The translations under genes were made by a program, and so were the position numbers. This document shows positions 25,145 to 34,054 of a DNA stretch of 64,000 nt, piece after piece. This DNA is from Rhizobium sophorae (GTDB lineage Bacteria; Pseudomonadota; Alphaproteobacteria; Rhizobiales; Rhizobiaceae): assembly GCF_013087515.1 (NCBI RefSeq), contig NZ_JABFCN010000055.1:124001-188000 (forward strand), written 5' to 3'. The notes beneath the pieces were generated by a model, which was not told the origin of the DNA, ran no database searches, and was given only the letters and a program-made list of their open reading frames with translations. Position 1 is the first letter of the stretch. Each line of letters starts with the position of its first letter.

Positions 25145-27672
25145 GCACGTCGATCAGCAGGGTCCTCAATATTGCGTCCGTCATGCTGCTTCTGGCGACT
25201 CCTACGCTGGCGCAGCAGGACACCGATTTTGCCGGCGAGGATGGCGGGCGTGTCATTGGCGGCCAGGCGGCTAAAAAGGGCGAATGGCCCTGGCAGGTGA
25301 AGATCCTGGCGCCCGACCCCGAACAGCGCGGCCGCTTTGGCGGCCATTGCGGCGGCTCGCTGATCGCACCGCGCTGGATATTGACGGCCGCCCATTGCGT
25401 CACCAGCGGCCGCTCCGGCAAGCAGGATCTCTTTGCCCGCGACCTGCTGATCGTCGAGGGCAAGTCGAAGATCGACAAGGTGATCGCGGTCGACGGGCCT
25501 GACAAGCCGGGGCTTGCCGTGGAAGAGGTGATCATTCACGAAGATTTCGACCGCAAGGTCTTTGCCAACGACATCGCCCTCATCAAGCTGAGCGAGCCCG
25601 CTAAATCGAAGCCGGCGATCCTTGCCTCAGCCTCGGATGACGAAGTGGAGGCCGCCGGCCACCCCGCCGTCGTCACCGGCTGGGGCTACACCAAGGCCGA
25701 TCACGGCTGGGACGACAAATACCTGCCGACCGAGCTGCAGGAAGTGGAACTCCCGATCGTCCCGCGCGAGGACTGCCGCGCCGCCTATCGCGACAGTTCG
25801 ATGCGCATGAACCCGATCGACGAGCGCAATGTCTGCGCCGGTTATGCCGAAGGCGGCAAGGACGCCTGCCAGGGCGACAGCGGCGGACCGCTCGTTGCCC
25901 AGCGTCCCGACAAGCGCTGGATCCAGCTCGGCATCGTCAGCTGGGGTGCGGGCTGCGCCGAAGCCGAGCATTACGGCGTCTATACCCGTGTTGCCGCCTT
26001 CCGCGACTGGATCGCCGCAAAGACCGACGGCGACGTGCCGAATGTTGAAGGGTCTGCTGCCGGCGATCAGGTCGCGTCCACTACCACCGGTGGCGGGACG
26101 AAGCAGCAGCAGTCCGGGCAGAAAACGGCCAACCTCGCCATCACCACCCCGCCCGCCGGCGATACTGCGCCGGCCGGCACGACCGAAACGCCTGCCGCCG
26201 ACACGCCCGCCGGCGATACCTCACCGGCAAACCAGCCCGTCGCCGACGAACCCGCCGTGCAGCCCCCGGTCGTCCAGACGCCGGTGATCGAAAGCTCGCC
26301 CGGCGACCGCGCCCTGTTGATCGGCATCGACGATTACGAGATGCGCGAGGCGAAACTGACCGGCTCTGCCACCGATGTGAAAGCGATGCAGGTCTTCCTC
26401 GCCAAGACGCTCGCCTACCGCCCGGAACAGATCCATACGCTGACCAATCGCAAGGCGACCCGCGAGGCGATTCTTGCCGAAATCGACGACTGGCTGGTGC
26501 GCCAGTCGACCCCCGGAAGCCGCGTCTTCCTCTATTTCAGCGGCCAGGGTTCGGAAGAAATGGGCGCCGAGGCGACGACCAGCCCGACGCTGGTGGCAGC
26601 CGATGCCAAGCTGCTGCGCGAGGGCGGCAAGGTAACTGTCACCAACCAGATCCGCGAAACAGAGATCGCCGCAAGGCTGAACAGCCTCAAGGACCGCCGC
26701 GTCACCCTGCTGATCGATGCCTGCCATGTCGGGCCCGGCAGCCGTAGCGCGGTGGCAGCACCTTCCGGCACCGTGCGTTGCCTCGGCCCGGCGCTGGCAG
26801 CGCTCGAGCCCCCGAACAAGTCAGGCAAGGAAGCCAAATTCTCCTTCGGCGGCGAAAACGCCATGGTCTGGTCGGCCGTCAACGCGGGGCAGTGGGCCCT
26901 TGTCGACCGCGAGGCCAAGCCGGCGCTCGGCGTCTTTACCCGCCACTTCATCGAAGGTGTGCAGGATGGCGTGGCGCGCGCAGCCGACAAGCCGAATATC
27001 AGCAATGCCGCGCTTCTCGATTATGTCCGGCGCAAATCGGACGAATATTGCCGGACGCATGCAGAGGATTGCCGCTTCACGCCGGTCCCGCAATTTTATG
27101 GCCAGCCGGATGCGCTCGGCCGGGATGTCATCACCGGCGAGGAGGCAAAGACGCCGGTCGCTGCCGTCGAGAACACGCTGAAGAGCGACAATGAGGCGGG
27201 CGTCGCCGTCGACGTGCTGCCCGGCACCGCGGTCAGCATCGGCGACAAGGTGGCGATGCGTGTCTCCACCAAAAAGTCCGGCTACCTGATCCTGGTCGAT
27301 ATCGACGCCTCCGGCAAGCTGACGCAGCTTTACCCGAACAAGCGCTCGATGGGCTTGAAGCCGACCGCCAAAAGCGGCGACAACCGGCTCGATCCTGCCC
27401 GGCCGGTCGTCGTGCCCGATGCGCGCAATCCCTATACCGGCTTCGAATATGTGGTGGAGGGGCCGGCAGGGGTCGGCATGGTCGTTGCCATCCTCAGCGA
27501 CAAGCCGATCGAAGTGCTCGACCTGCCCGATGTGCCGACGCCGCTCGCCGGCCAGCGCGCCGCCTTCAACTATGTCTACGATCTCGCCCGAAGCCTCAGG
27601 ATCGTCGGCGACGACGAGAACGGCGCCCAGGGCAAATGGTCGTTCGATTCCAAATTTTATCGCATCCGCTGA
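25141..27672 (+). CDS. Trypsin-like serine protease fused to a degenerate caspase domain and DUF4384
   Basis: Fusion of 843 residues. Signal peptide 1-25. A chymotrypsin-fold protease runs from RVIGGQ (37-42) to about 292, with His85 (TAAHC), Asp144 (NDIALI) and Ser247 (GDSGGP); Asp241, six before the Ser, predicts cleavage after Arg or Lys. A Thr/Pro/Ala linker (300-385) leads to a caspase-like domain (388-640) where Cys528 (IDACH) is kept but the catalytic His is Gln469 (YFSGQGSE). A DUF4384-like domain follows (VAMRVSTKKSGYLILVDI ... LYPNK). The RVIGG start suggests zymogen activation. The serpin gene follows 11 bp downstream. Confidence 0.87.
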   Translation: MSTSISRVLNIASVMLLLATPTLAQQDTDFAGEDGGRVIGGQAAKKGEWPWQVKILAPDPEQRGRFGGHCGGSLIAPRWILTAAHCVTSGRSGKQDLFARDLLIVEGKSKIDKVIAVDGPDKPGLAVEEVIIHEDFDRKVFANDIALIKLSEPAKSKPAILASASDDEVEAAGHPAVVTGWGYTKADHGWDDKYLPTELQEVELPIVPREDCRAAYRDSSMRMNPIDERNVCAGYAEGGKDACQGDSGGPLVAQRPDKRWIQLGIVSWGAGCAEAEHYGVYTRVAAFRDWIAAKTDGDVPNVEGSAAGDQVASTTTGGGTKQQQSGQKTANLAITTPPAGDTAPAGTTETPAADTPAGDTSPANQPVADEPAVQPPVVQTPVIESSPGDRALLIGIDDYEMREAKLTGSATDVKAMQVFLAKTLAYRPEQIHTLTNRKATREAILAEIDDWLVRQSTPGSRVFLYFSGQGSEEMGAEATTSPTLVAADAKLLREGGKVTVTNQIRETEIAARLNSLKDRRVTLLIDACHVGPGSRSAVAAPSGTVRCLGPALAALEPPNKSGKEAKFSFGGENAMVWSAVNAGQWALVDREAKPALGVFTRHFIEGVQDGVARAADKPNISNAALLDYVRRKSDEYCRTHAEDCRFTPVPQFYGQPDALGRDVITGEEAKTPVAAVENTLKSDNEAGVAVDVLPGTAVSIGDKVAMRVSTKKSGYLILVDIDASGKLTQLYPNKRSMGLKPTAKSGDNRLDPARPVVVPDARNPYTGFEYVVEGPAGVGMVVAILSDKPIEVLDLPDVPTPLAGQRAAFNYVYDLARSLRIVGDDENGAQGKWSFDSKFYRIR

Positions 27673-27683
27673 AGGAGCGAACC

Positions 27684-28868
27684 ATGCCGAAATCCACTCT
27701 GCTGGCGGGTCTTGCCGCTTCCCTGATGGCGCTTGCCCCGGCCGCCCATGCCGGCAACTCCGGCGACAGCAAGGCGATGCTTGCAGCACAAGCCGGGCTT
27801 GCCGCCGAACTGATCGACCGGACTCTGGCAAAGGAGGGTGCCGCCAATATCATGGTGTCGCCGGCAAGCCTTGCCGCAGCACTCGGTCTTGCGAGCCTCG
27901 GCGCCTCCGATGAGGGCAAAGCCTCGATCGCCAAGGGCCTTGGCTTCGGCGGCGAGGTGAAAGGACCGGAGATTGCGCTTGACGCAATGTATCAGGAGAA
28001 GCCCGCAGCGGCGGATGCGCCATTGGCGACGGCGGTCGCGATCGTCTTCGACGACAGACTGGTGCTCGTCCCCGACGCGCTCCCCATGCTCGCCGGCCAC
28101 CGGATCAAGCCTTCGATCGAGGATCTCGACGGGCCGAAATCGGTCGAGCACATCAATAGCTGGGTCAAGGACGCCACAAGGGGCGCCATTCCTGTCATCC
28201 TGGACGCACCGCCCGGCGGCGGCTTCGTCAGCCTCGGCGCACTCTCGTTCAAGGCGCGTTGGAAAACCTCCTTCGAGAAGGAGAGCCCGGCAAGCCCCTT
28301 TCAGCGGCCGGATGGTTCGACGATTTCGGTGCCGATGATGCATCTTGCCGGCGATGGCCAGAAATTCCGCTTCGACGAGAATTTCACCGCCGTCGACCTT
28401 GCCTATGCCGGCGAGAGCTACAGCATGGTCGTGGTGGCGGCGCGTTCCGGCAAGGGTGTCGGCGGCTCGGACCTGAAGGCGCTCGCTTCCTGGCTGCAGG
28501 GGGAAAAATTCGAGGCCGCCAAGGGCGAAATCTTCCTGCCCCGCTTTTCCCTGAACGACGGGCGTGATTTGATGCCGATACTCAATGCGATGGGAGTGGC
28601 GCCCGGGAAGGCCAAGGATGCGGGTTTCCCGGGTTTCACCAAGGAAAACATCCGCTTGTCGCGCGTCCTTCAGAAGACGATGATCAGGGTTGACGAAAAC
28701 GGCACGGAGGCGGCGGCAGCCACGGCTGTCATCACGGAACGCAGCATCGATCCGAAGCTTATTCGAGTCGTAGCCGATGCCCGTTTTGCCTTCGCGCTTC
28801 GCGACACAAGAACCGGCCTGCTGCTCGCCGCTGGCCTGATCGGCGATCCGTTACTGGCAGGCGAATAG
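27684..28868 (+). CDS. Secreted serpin (serine protease inhibitor)
   Basis: Inhibitor of 394 residues with a signal peptide (to about residue 23, AHA). Serpin landmarks are present: NIMVSPASLAAALGLASLGA (55-74), INSWVKDATRGAIPVIL (157-173), ALSFKARWKTSF (186-197) and FAFALRDTRTGLLLAAGLIGDP at the end. The reactive-loop hinge ENGTEAAAAT (338-347) has the small residues needed for loop insertion, so it should be inhibitory. The loop then reads AVITERSID; Arg353-Ser354 is a likely P1-P1' pair, or P2-P1 by strict counting. Serpins are rare in proteobacteria; the adjacent trypsin-like protease with Arg/Lys preference is the obvious partner. Confidence 0.9.
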   Translation: MPKSTLLAGLAASLMALAPAAHAGNSGDSKAMLAAQAGLAAELIDRTLAKEGAANIMVSPASLAAALGLASLGASDEGKASIAKGLGFGGEVKGPEIALDAMYQEKPAAADAPLATAVAIVFDDRLVLVPDALPMLAGHRIKPSIEDLDGPKSVEHINSWVKDATRGAIPVILDAPPGGGFVSLGALSFKARWKTSFEKESPASPFQRPDGSTISVPMMHLAGDGQKFRFDENFTAVDLAYAGESYSMVVVAARSGKGVGGSDLKALASWLQGEKFEAAKGEIFLPRFSLNDGRDLMPILNAMGVAPGKAKDAGFPGFTKENIRLSRVLQKTMIRVDENGTEAAAATAVITERSIDPKLIRVVADARFAFALRDTRTGLLLAAGLIGDPLLAGE

Positions 28869-28910
28869 AATTCGGTTTCATGAATGCAATGAATGCAGGG
28901 GGACAAGTGC

Positions 28911-31316
28911 ATGAGAAGTGATCTGATCGCCCGCTACACGATCGGCGAGCCGGTCTATGAGAACGAGTTCATCGTCTATCCAGCCCAGGACAAGCGGATG
29001 GACCATGCGGTCTTCATCGTTGCGCCCGATATGGCGCTGAAACTGGACAAGGCTCGTTTCGAGCGGGTCTGGACCTCCATTAACGAGGCCAAATCGCTGA
29101 CGGCGCGGCGTTTTGTCGAAATCGAGGACCTCATCCCACCGTCGCCGGAAGACGACAATTTCTATATCGTCGAGAAGCGGCCGTCGAAAACGCTGCACCA
29201 ATATCTCGACGAAACGGAAATGGTGGCCTACGAACGCGCCGTCGAGATCGGCCGCCACATCCTCGAGGGGCTGGCGACGCTGCACGGCGCCGGTTACGCC
29301 CACAATGCCCTGACAGACCAGTGCATCTACGTGTCGGAGGATTATTCCGGCCTGTCGGTCCGGATCGGCAACCTGCACCTGATCTCGAAGATCGGCGAGC
29401 ACATCATCCCGCCCTATGTGCCGGAATTCGGCGCACCCGAGATCTATGCCAGCGGCACCTTCTCCGCCTCACCAGCTCTTGATATCTACGCCATGGGCAT
29501 GATCGCCTACAAGCTCTTCCTGCCGCGACAGACCTATGCCAGCGTCTTCGACAGCGTCATGGTCTGGGAAGATGAGCATCAGCGCGAGCAGAGCTGGAAG
29601 AACATCCATCTCGACCCTTCCAATATCTTTCCCCGCCTCGACGTGCTGATCCCCGGCTTTCCCGAAGGTCTTGCAAGCCTTGTGGAAAGGATGTTGAGCC
29701 GCGATCCCTCCGCGCGACCGCGCACGGGCGCTGATGCGCTGGGCGAATTCGCGCGCGTGACGACAGGCATCCAGCCGATGTCATGGGATCCGCGCGGCGG
29801 CATGCCGCAGCAACAGGACACCCCGAAACCGAAAAAATGGACGCCCGTCAAAATCTCCATGATCGCAGCACTGCTGCTGATCTGCATCGGCGTCGGTGCC
29901 ATCACAATCCCGAAGCTGCTGGCCCCGGATCCGAAGCTCGTCGCCGACGTCGGAACCTGGAAGAAGGAGGCCGAAAGCCGCAAGCAGAAGGCGATCGCCG
30001 CCAAGGCGCCGGAGCGCCCGGCCAGCGACCAGGCGAAACTCTCCTATGACACGGGTGCTGCGGCGCTGACATCGGCCGATGCCCTGCTCAAGGACGAAGA
30101 CTATGAAAAGGCGCTTCCAGGATTCCAGACGGCCGCCATCAACCTCGGCAATGCGCTGATCGGCATCTCGAAAGAGAATGCCGAGAAGGCGAAGGCTGCC
30201 GCTTCGGCCGCCGGCGGCGACAAGGCGCCGGGTTTTGCCGAGGCAGACGCCAAGATGAAGACTGCTGCCGATGCCGCCACCGCAAAGCAGATGCATGCTG
30301 CGGTCGGCGCCTACGACGAGTCGAAAACGACGTTTGACGATCTCGCCAAGGCGCTCACCGCGCTGACGGCCGCCGAAAAGGACGCGGCGGCCAAACGCGA
30401 AACCGTCAATCGCATCGGCGCTGGTGATAGCCCCGACGTCGCCAAGGCGAGTGGGCTGATGACCGAGGCCAAGGCCAAGGCCGAACAATGGCAGATGCCG
30501 GCCGCAACGTCAGGCTATGGGGACGCCGCCAAACTGTTCGACGCCGTCATCGCCGATGTCATGGCGGCGAAGGACGAGGCGACGGCGCTGAAGCAGAAAG
30601 TCACCGATCTCAGCGCCTGGATCGCGACGCGCGCCGGTGCTGCCGATCCGACGCTTGCGGCACTCGCCCCGAAGATCGGCGAAGCCGACGGTCGCTACAC
30701 CGCCGAGGCCTATAAGCTGGCGATCATCGCCTATCAGCCGATCCTGGCCGATCTCGAGGCGCTGTCGGCGCGTGGATTCTGCCCGGTGTCGCAGACGCTT
30801 GCCTTCGAGACCGTGCCGGCCGGAAATTATTCGCTGGAGAATATCCGGCTGATGACCTCGTCCATGCAGGAGCTCGGCGGCATGCTCGGCGTTGCCAATG
30901 GCGCGGTGAAGATCGACAAGTCCTTCTGCATGCAGACCAAGGCCGTCACCCGTGCCGAGATGGCGGAATATTACACCGCCAATTCCGATCCCGCCGCAGC
31001 AAAGGCCTATGCCGACAATCCGCAGCAGCCGGCCGACGACGTGCCGCTTGCCGTGGCACAGAACTATACGGCTTGGCTGTCGAAAAAGCTGAACGCGCCC
31101 GTCCACCTGCCGTCGGCGACGGAATGGATGGCAAGTGCGGCGAAGATCACGCCGGAAAAACTGCCCGACAATGGCGATATCATCCTGCAATGGAGCGCCA
31201 CCCCCTGCGAAGCGGGCGGGAATGTCGCCTTCATGGCGCAGGAGGGCTCGACCTTCGTCGTCTGCTCCGATGCGTCGGCCGGCGGCATCTTCCGCGTTAC
31301 TGCCGAATTGCGGTGA
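28911..31316 (+). CDS. Pseudokinase-transmembrane-FGE/sulfatase-modifying-like protein
   Basis: Protein of 801 residues. Residues 5-285 have a Ser/Thr kinase fold: APE at 175-177, DIYAMGMIAYKL at 191-202 and the ARPR end of helix. However HRD is replaced by HNA (131-133), DFG by an IGN motif (152-154), and no VAIK Lys is seen, so catalysis is unlikely. One membrane helix follows (about 314-334), then an Ala/Lys-rich helical region, and finally an FGE/SUMF1-like domain (FETVPAGNYSL ... HLPSATEWMASAA). The start at 28911 has AGGGGGAC upstream. It closes the caspase-serpin operon and may couple a cytoplasmic signal to the periplasm. Confidence 0.8.
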   Translation: MRSDLIARYTIGEPVYENEFIVYPAQDKRMDHAVFIVAPDMALKLDKARFERVWTSINEAKSLTARRFVEIEDLIPPSPEDDNFYIVEKRPSKTLHQYLDETEMVAYERAVEIGRHILEGLATLHGAGYAHNALTDQCIYVSEDYSGLSVRIGNLHLISKIGEHIIPPYVPEFGAPEIYASGTFSASPALDIYAMGMIAYKLFLPRQTYASVFDSVMVWEDEHQREQSWKNIHLDPSNIFPRLDVLIPGFPEGLASLVERMLSRDPSARPRTGADALGEFARVTTGIQPMSWDPRGGMPQQQDTPKPKKWTPVKISMIAALLLICIGVGAITIPKLLAPDPKLVADVGTWKKEAESRKQKAIAAKAPERPASDQAKLSYDTGAAALTSADALLKDEDYEKALPGFQTAAINLGNALIGISKENAEKAKAAASAAGGDKAPGFAEADAKMKTAADAATAKQMHAAVGAYDESKTTFDDLAKALTALTAAEKDAAAKRETVNRIGAGDSPDVAKASGLMTEAKAKAEQWQMPAATSGYGDAAKLFDAVIADVMAAKDEATALKQKVTDLSAWIATRAGAADPTLAALAPKIGEADGRYTAEAYKLAIIAYQPILADLEALSARGFCPVSQTLAFETVPAGNYSLENIRLMTSSMQELGGMLGVANGAVKIDKSFCMQTKAVTRAEMAEYYTANSDPAAAKAYADNPQQPADDVPLAVAQNYTAWLSKKLNAPVHLPSATEWMASAAKITPEKLPDNGDIILQWSATPCEAGGNVAFMAQEGSTFVVCSDASAGGIFRVTAELR

Positions 31317-31486
31317 GCGCGGCGAAATTTGGCATCGAATAGGGGAACGCGTGCGGCCTTTCTGACTTCATTCATCAGCTCGCGTTCAAGCCGCACCATT
31401 CAACAAATTTCAATTCCAAATTACAAAATACGCGCGTATATTGAACGTGGGGACTGCAGTATCCGTGCCTTGAGGGGTCGAGGACA

Positions 31487-31798
31487 ATGTGCTGGAACAC
31501 ATCATCAGCATTCACGCCGGTTGGGTTTGCTTTGCGAGGCCCGGCATCTCGCAAGATCGTATGGACGCTGGGCGACGCGGCGCGTCTCCTGATCAACGAC
31601 TGGCCCTGCGATGACGGCGAAGAATATGTGGCTGCCGTAAAAGCCTGCGTCGACGCATTGAGCGGGAAGATTGCCCCGGAACAATTCCGGGAAGCGCTTC
31701 TGCGTGCGGCCGATGAGGCGGGTATAGCTGCTCTATCGCTCGTCCGGCAGGGCGTTGGAGAGCGACGACCGGACCTTCCCTCAAGCGCGCAAAGATAG
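31487..31798 (+). CDS. DUF982 protein
   Basis: Protein of 103 residues with the pattern of DUF982, a small family expanded in rhizobia: a Trp near the start of the domain (IVWTLGDAARLLINDWP), then EYVAAVKACVDALSGKI and a C-terminal helix with FREALLRAADEAGI. Function of the family is unknown. It is separated from the pseudokinase gene by 170 bp of more AT-rich sequence and is probably a separate transcription unit. Confidence 0.8.
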   Translation: MCWNTSSAFTPVGFALRGPASRKIVWTLGDAARLLINDWPCDDGEEYVAAVKACVDALSGKIAPEQFREALLRAADEAGIAALSLVRQGVGERRPDLPSSAQR

Positions 31799-31882
31799 TC
31801 CGGATTCGGGGGCTACTCGCCTCTCGACGTCAGGTTTGCGCCCCAGCCGCGGACATTAGCCCCGAAGCTGGAAAAGCACAAA

Positions 31883-32311
31883 ATGCAGGATGATGAGGCC
31901 GGTCCTAGTTTGTCCCTTGGTCTTTTCAGACTCAGTGGCCTCTTCGCCTGTGTCGTTATCGTCATATATATTTTCTGGGAAATGTTCAGCCAAAGCGCAG
32001 CCCTTATTCGGCTTTCGATGACAGCAAAAAAATTCCCTTATGCTGAGAGATGTGATGCTAGCGGCAATCCGATTACTACAGGAGAACCCAATTGCGTCGA
32101 CCTTGGCCGCTATCAGGTCGTCTACGGCCCTGTCATCAAGGTCTTCCGCAGGGCCTGTTCCGGGAGTGACGGAGCCCCCGAGACGCTCATACTAGACAAG
32201 GCGTCGAGGATCGAAATCAGCTTAGTGGAAAAGTCGTTGAGTTTTCGAGCTCGCAATGGAGTGAGCGTACATTGTATTCCACCTAATCTCAGCCCCGAAC
32301 GAAGTAACTAA
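31883..32311 (+). CDS. Hypothetical single-pass membrane protein
   Basis: Protein of 142 residues. One membrane helix at about 16-34 (GLFACVVIVIYIFWEMF), then a soluble domain with four Cys residues (RCDASGN, EPNCVD, RACSGS, VHCIPP) that could form disulphides if periplasmic. No family recognised. Base composition is lower in GC than the neighbours, which suggests recent acquisition. It lies directly before the first copy of a direct repeat. Confidence 0.55.
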   Translation: MQDDEAGPSLSLGLFRLSGLFACVVIVIYIFWEMFSQSAALIRLSMTAKKFPYAERCDASGNPITTGEPNCVDLGRYQVVYGPVIKVFRRACSGSDGAPETLILDKASRIEISLVEKSLSFRARNGVSVHCIPPNLSPERSN

Positions 32312-32333
32312 ACTCCTCACCAGCGACCGCTTC

Positions 32334-32480
32334 GGGCCGAACTCCGCCATGGCTCAGATGCACCAAAAGGCAAATCCCCCGGCGAAGTCGGCTGCCATAG
32401 GCTTGCGGGCGGTGGAGTTGCGGCAGCCAGCAGAGTCAACCAGTCGCCCGCCCCGGTCAAAGTGGGAGCCGCATCGCGGC
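32334..32480. repeat. Dispersed direct repeat, copy 1 (about 147 bp)
   Basis: Closely similar, same-orientation copy of the sequence at 33843-33990. Both begin GGGCCGAACTCCGCCA and share GCTCAGATGCACCAAAAGGC and GCTTGCGGGCGGTGGAGTTG. The two copies differ at scattered bases and by a one-base indel after GCTGCC/ACTGCC, so no shared reading frame is kept throughout. It fills most of the 365-bp gap before the EamA-type gene; nothing else is visible in that gap. Confidence 0.8.
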
Positions 32481-32676
32481 CCCCGCGATACAGCAACGTT
32501 TCACGATCCGGGTGATGCGTATCGAGAGGCTGGTTCTCATTTTCGCCGGCTACCGACCAGAGTGCGTGGCCGGTAAAATTACCCCATTCGATCAAGCATT
32601 TCGCTTGATTGCCAAACGGCACACTCGGTGTCGCGGAACCAGGGCGCGGTGACGCAACTTCAAAAGGGTGAACATT

Positions 32677-33645
32677 ATGGACAGACTTTTCTATATTGGC
32701 GTGTCGGCCGCTCTCTTTGCGGCCTTTGCCTTTTCGCTCAACTTCGTCGTGCCCTTCATCATCGGTGACTATTCCACCTTTGATTTTGCTCTCATCCGTC
32801 ACGTCGTCTCGGCACTCGTCGGGCTTTGCATTCTGTTTTCCGAGAAGGGTGTCATGCGCCACCTCACGCTTCGAAACTGCCTGCAAGCCATCTGGCTCGC
32901 CTTCGTCGGCTATGTCGGCTACTTCCTGACAGTGACGGGAGCGGCCCTCTTTGCCGGGCCAGTGATCGCTCCGGCCTTTCTCGGGCTGGTACCAATCGTA
33001 TTGATGGTCATTGGCAATCAGGGTCAGGCATCATTGCCATGGCGATCTCTCATGGTGCCTCTGGCACTGGTGCTGGTCGGCCTTGTTCTCGTCAATGGCA
33101 CGGCATTCACGGCCGAAGGACTGGACTCTGTGCAATCATTGTGGATTGGCGTGCCGCTGGCGCTTGCTGCCGTGGGCCTTTGGGTCTGGTTCGCGCTTTC
33201 CAATCAGGCAGCGCTCGCCGCCCGGCCGGACATGCCCTCCGGTGTGTGGTCGGCGCTGATACTGGTCGGCGGCGGCGTCTTGATGCTGGCCTTCTATCCC
33301 ATCGGTGCCACGATGGACCTCTTCCGCCTTCCGACATTGGGATTCGGCTGGAGCGCTGCCGGCAACCTCTATGTCTGGGGCACATCTCTCGCGCTGCTGG
33401 CCACCGTAGGCGGCGTCTGGGCCTGGAGTATTGCGTCAAGGACCCTGCCGGTTGCCCTGGCCGCGCAATTGATCGTCTCCGAGACTGTCTTCGGCGTGAT
33501 CGGCGGACTTATCGTGCATGCGCGCTGGCCAACGCCGATCGAAGTCGCCGGGGTTGTTGTCCTGATCGCCGGCGTCGTTCTATCGGTTCGGGTTTTCTAT
33601 GATCGCCAATTTGCATCGGGAAAGGCAGCGCTTGCAAACGAGTGA
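32677..33645 (+). CDS. EamA/DMT-superfamily transporter
   Basis: Inner-membrane protein of 322 residues with ten predicted helices arranged as two EamA-like halves (first half ends near GQASLPWRS; second starts near SLWIGVPLALAAVG). The last helices carry PVALAAQLIVSETVFGVIGG, typical of DMT exporters. The ATG at 32677 is preferred to the GTG at 32668. Substrate is unknown; family members export amino acids, nucleosides or other small metabolites. The gene sits between two copies of a 147-bp direct repeat, so it may have moved as a unit. Confidence 0.85.
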   Translation: MDRLFYIGVSAALFAAFAFSLNFVVPFIIGDYSTFDFALIRHVVSALVGLCILFSEKGVMRHLTLRNCLQAIWLAFVGYVGYFLTVTGAALFAGPVIAPAFLGLVPIVLMVIGNQGQASLPWRSLMVPLALVLVGLVLVNGTAFTAEGLDSVQSLWIGVPLALAAVGLWVWFALSNQAALAARPDMPSGVWSALILVGGGVLMLAFYPIGATMDLFRLPTLGFGWSAAGNLYVWGTSLALLATVGGVWAWSIASRTLPVALAAQLIVSETVFGVIGGLIVHARWPTPIEVAGVVVLIAGVVLSVRVFYDRQFASGKAALANE

Positions 33646-34054
33646 CCGCTGGACACAGGGCCAAAAACAGGCGCAGGCATCGGAGATGCAATCACGTTCA
33701 ACGTAAAATCCGTTTTTGACGCAAACATGCCGCCTCGCCAGTCCAATGCGTTGTCCGCTTTCAAGCCGCCGCTTGGCCGGGCTCTCGACCGATATGAGGG
33801 CGCAAGGCAGCCTTATCCTTCGTCAACGAAAAAGTTCGCTTAGGGCCGAACTCCGCCACGGCTCAGATGCACCAAAAGGCAAATTACCCGACGAAGTCGA
33901 CTGCCCAAAAGCTTGCGGGCGGTGGAGTTGCAGCAGCCAGTAAAGTCAACCAGTCACCCGCCTCGGTCAGCACGGGAGCCGCGTGCCGGCTCCCTGTTCA
34001 ATACCATGGCGGCGGCGTCCCGCAGCTCGAGCCCTCGACGCTGCGGATCGTCTC
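33646..34054. other. Intergenic region holding repeat copy 2
   Basis: About 410 bases between the EamA gene and the tautomerase stop. The second copy of the direct repeat (33843-33990) is its only recognisable content; no gene is supported. Confidence 0.5.
33843..33990. repeat. Dispersed direct repeat, copy 2 (about 148 bp)
   Basis: Partner of the repeat at 32334-32480, same orientation, about 1.5 kb downstream. No target-site duplication or inverted ends are visible. It may be a rhizobial dispersed intergenic element or the remnant of a gene duplicated with the transporter. Confidence 0.8.
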
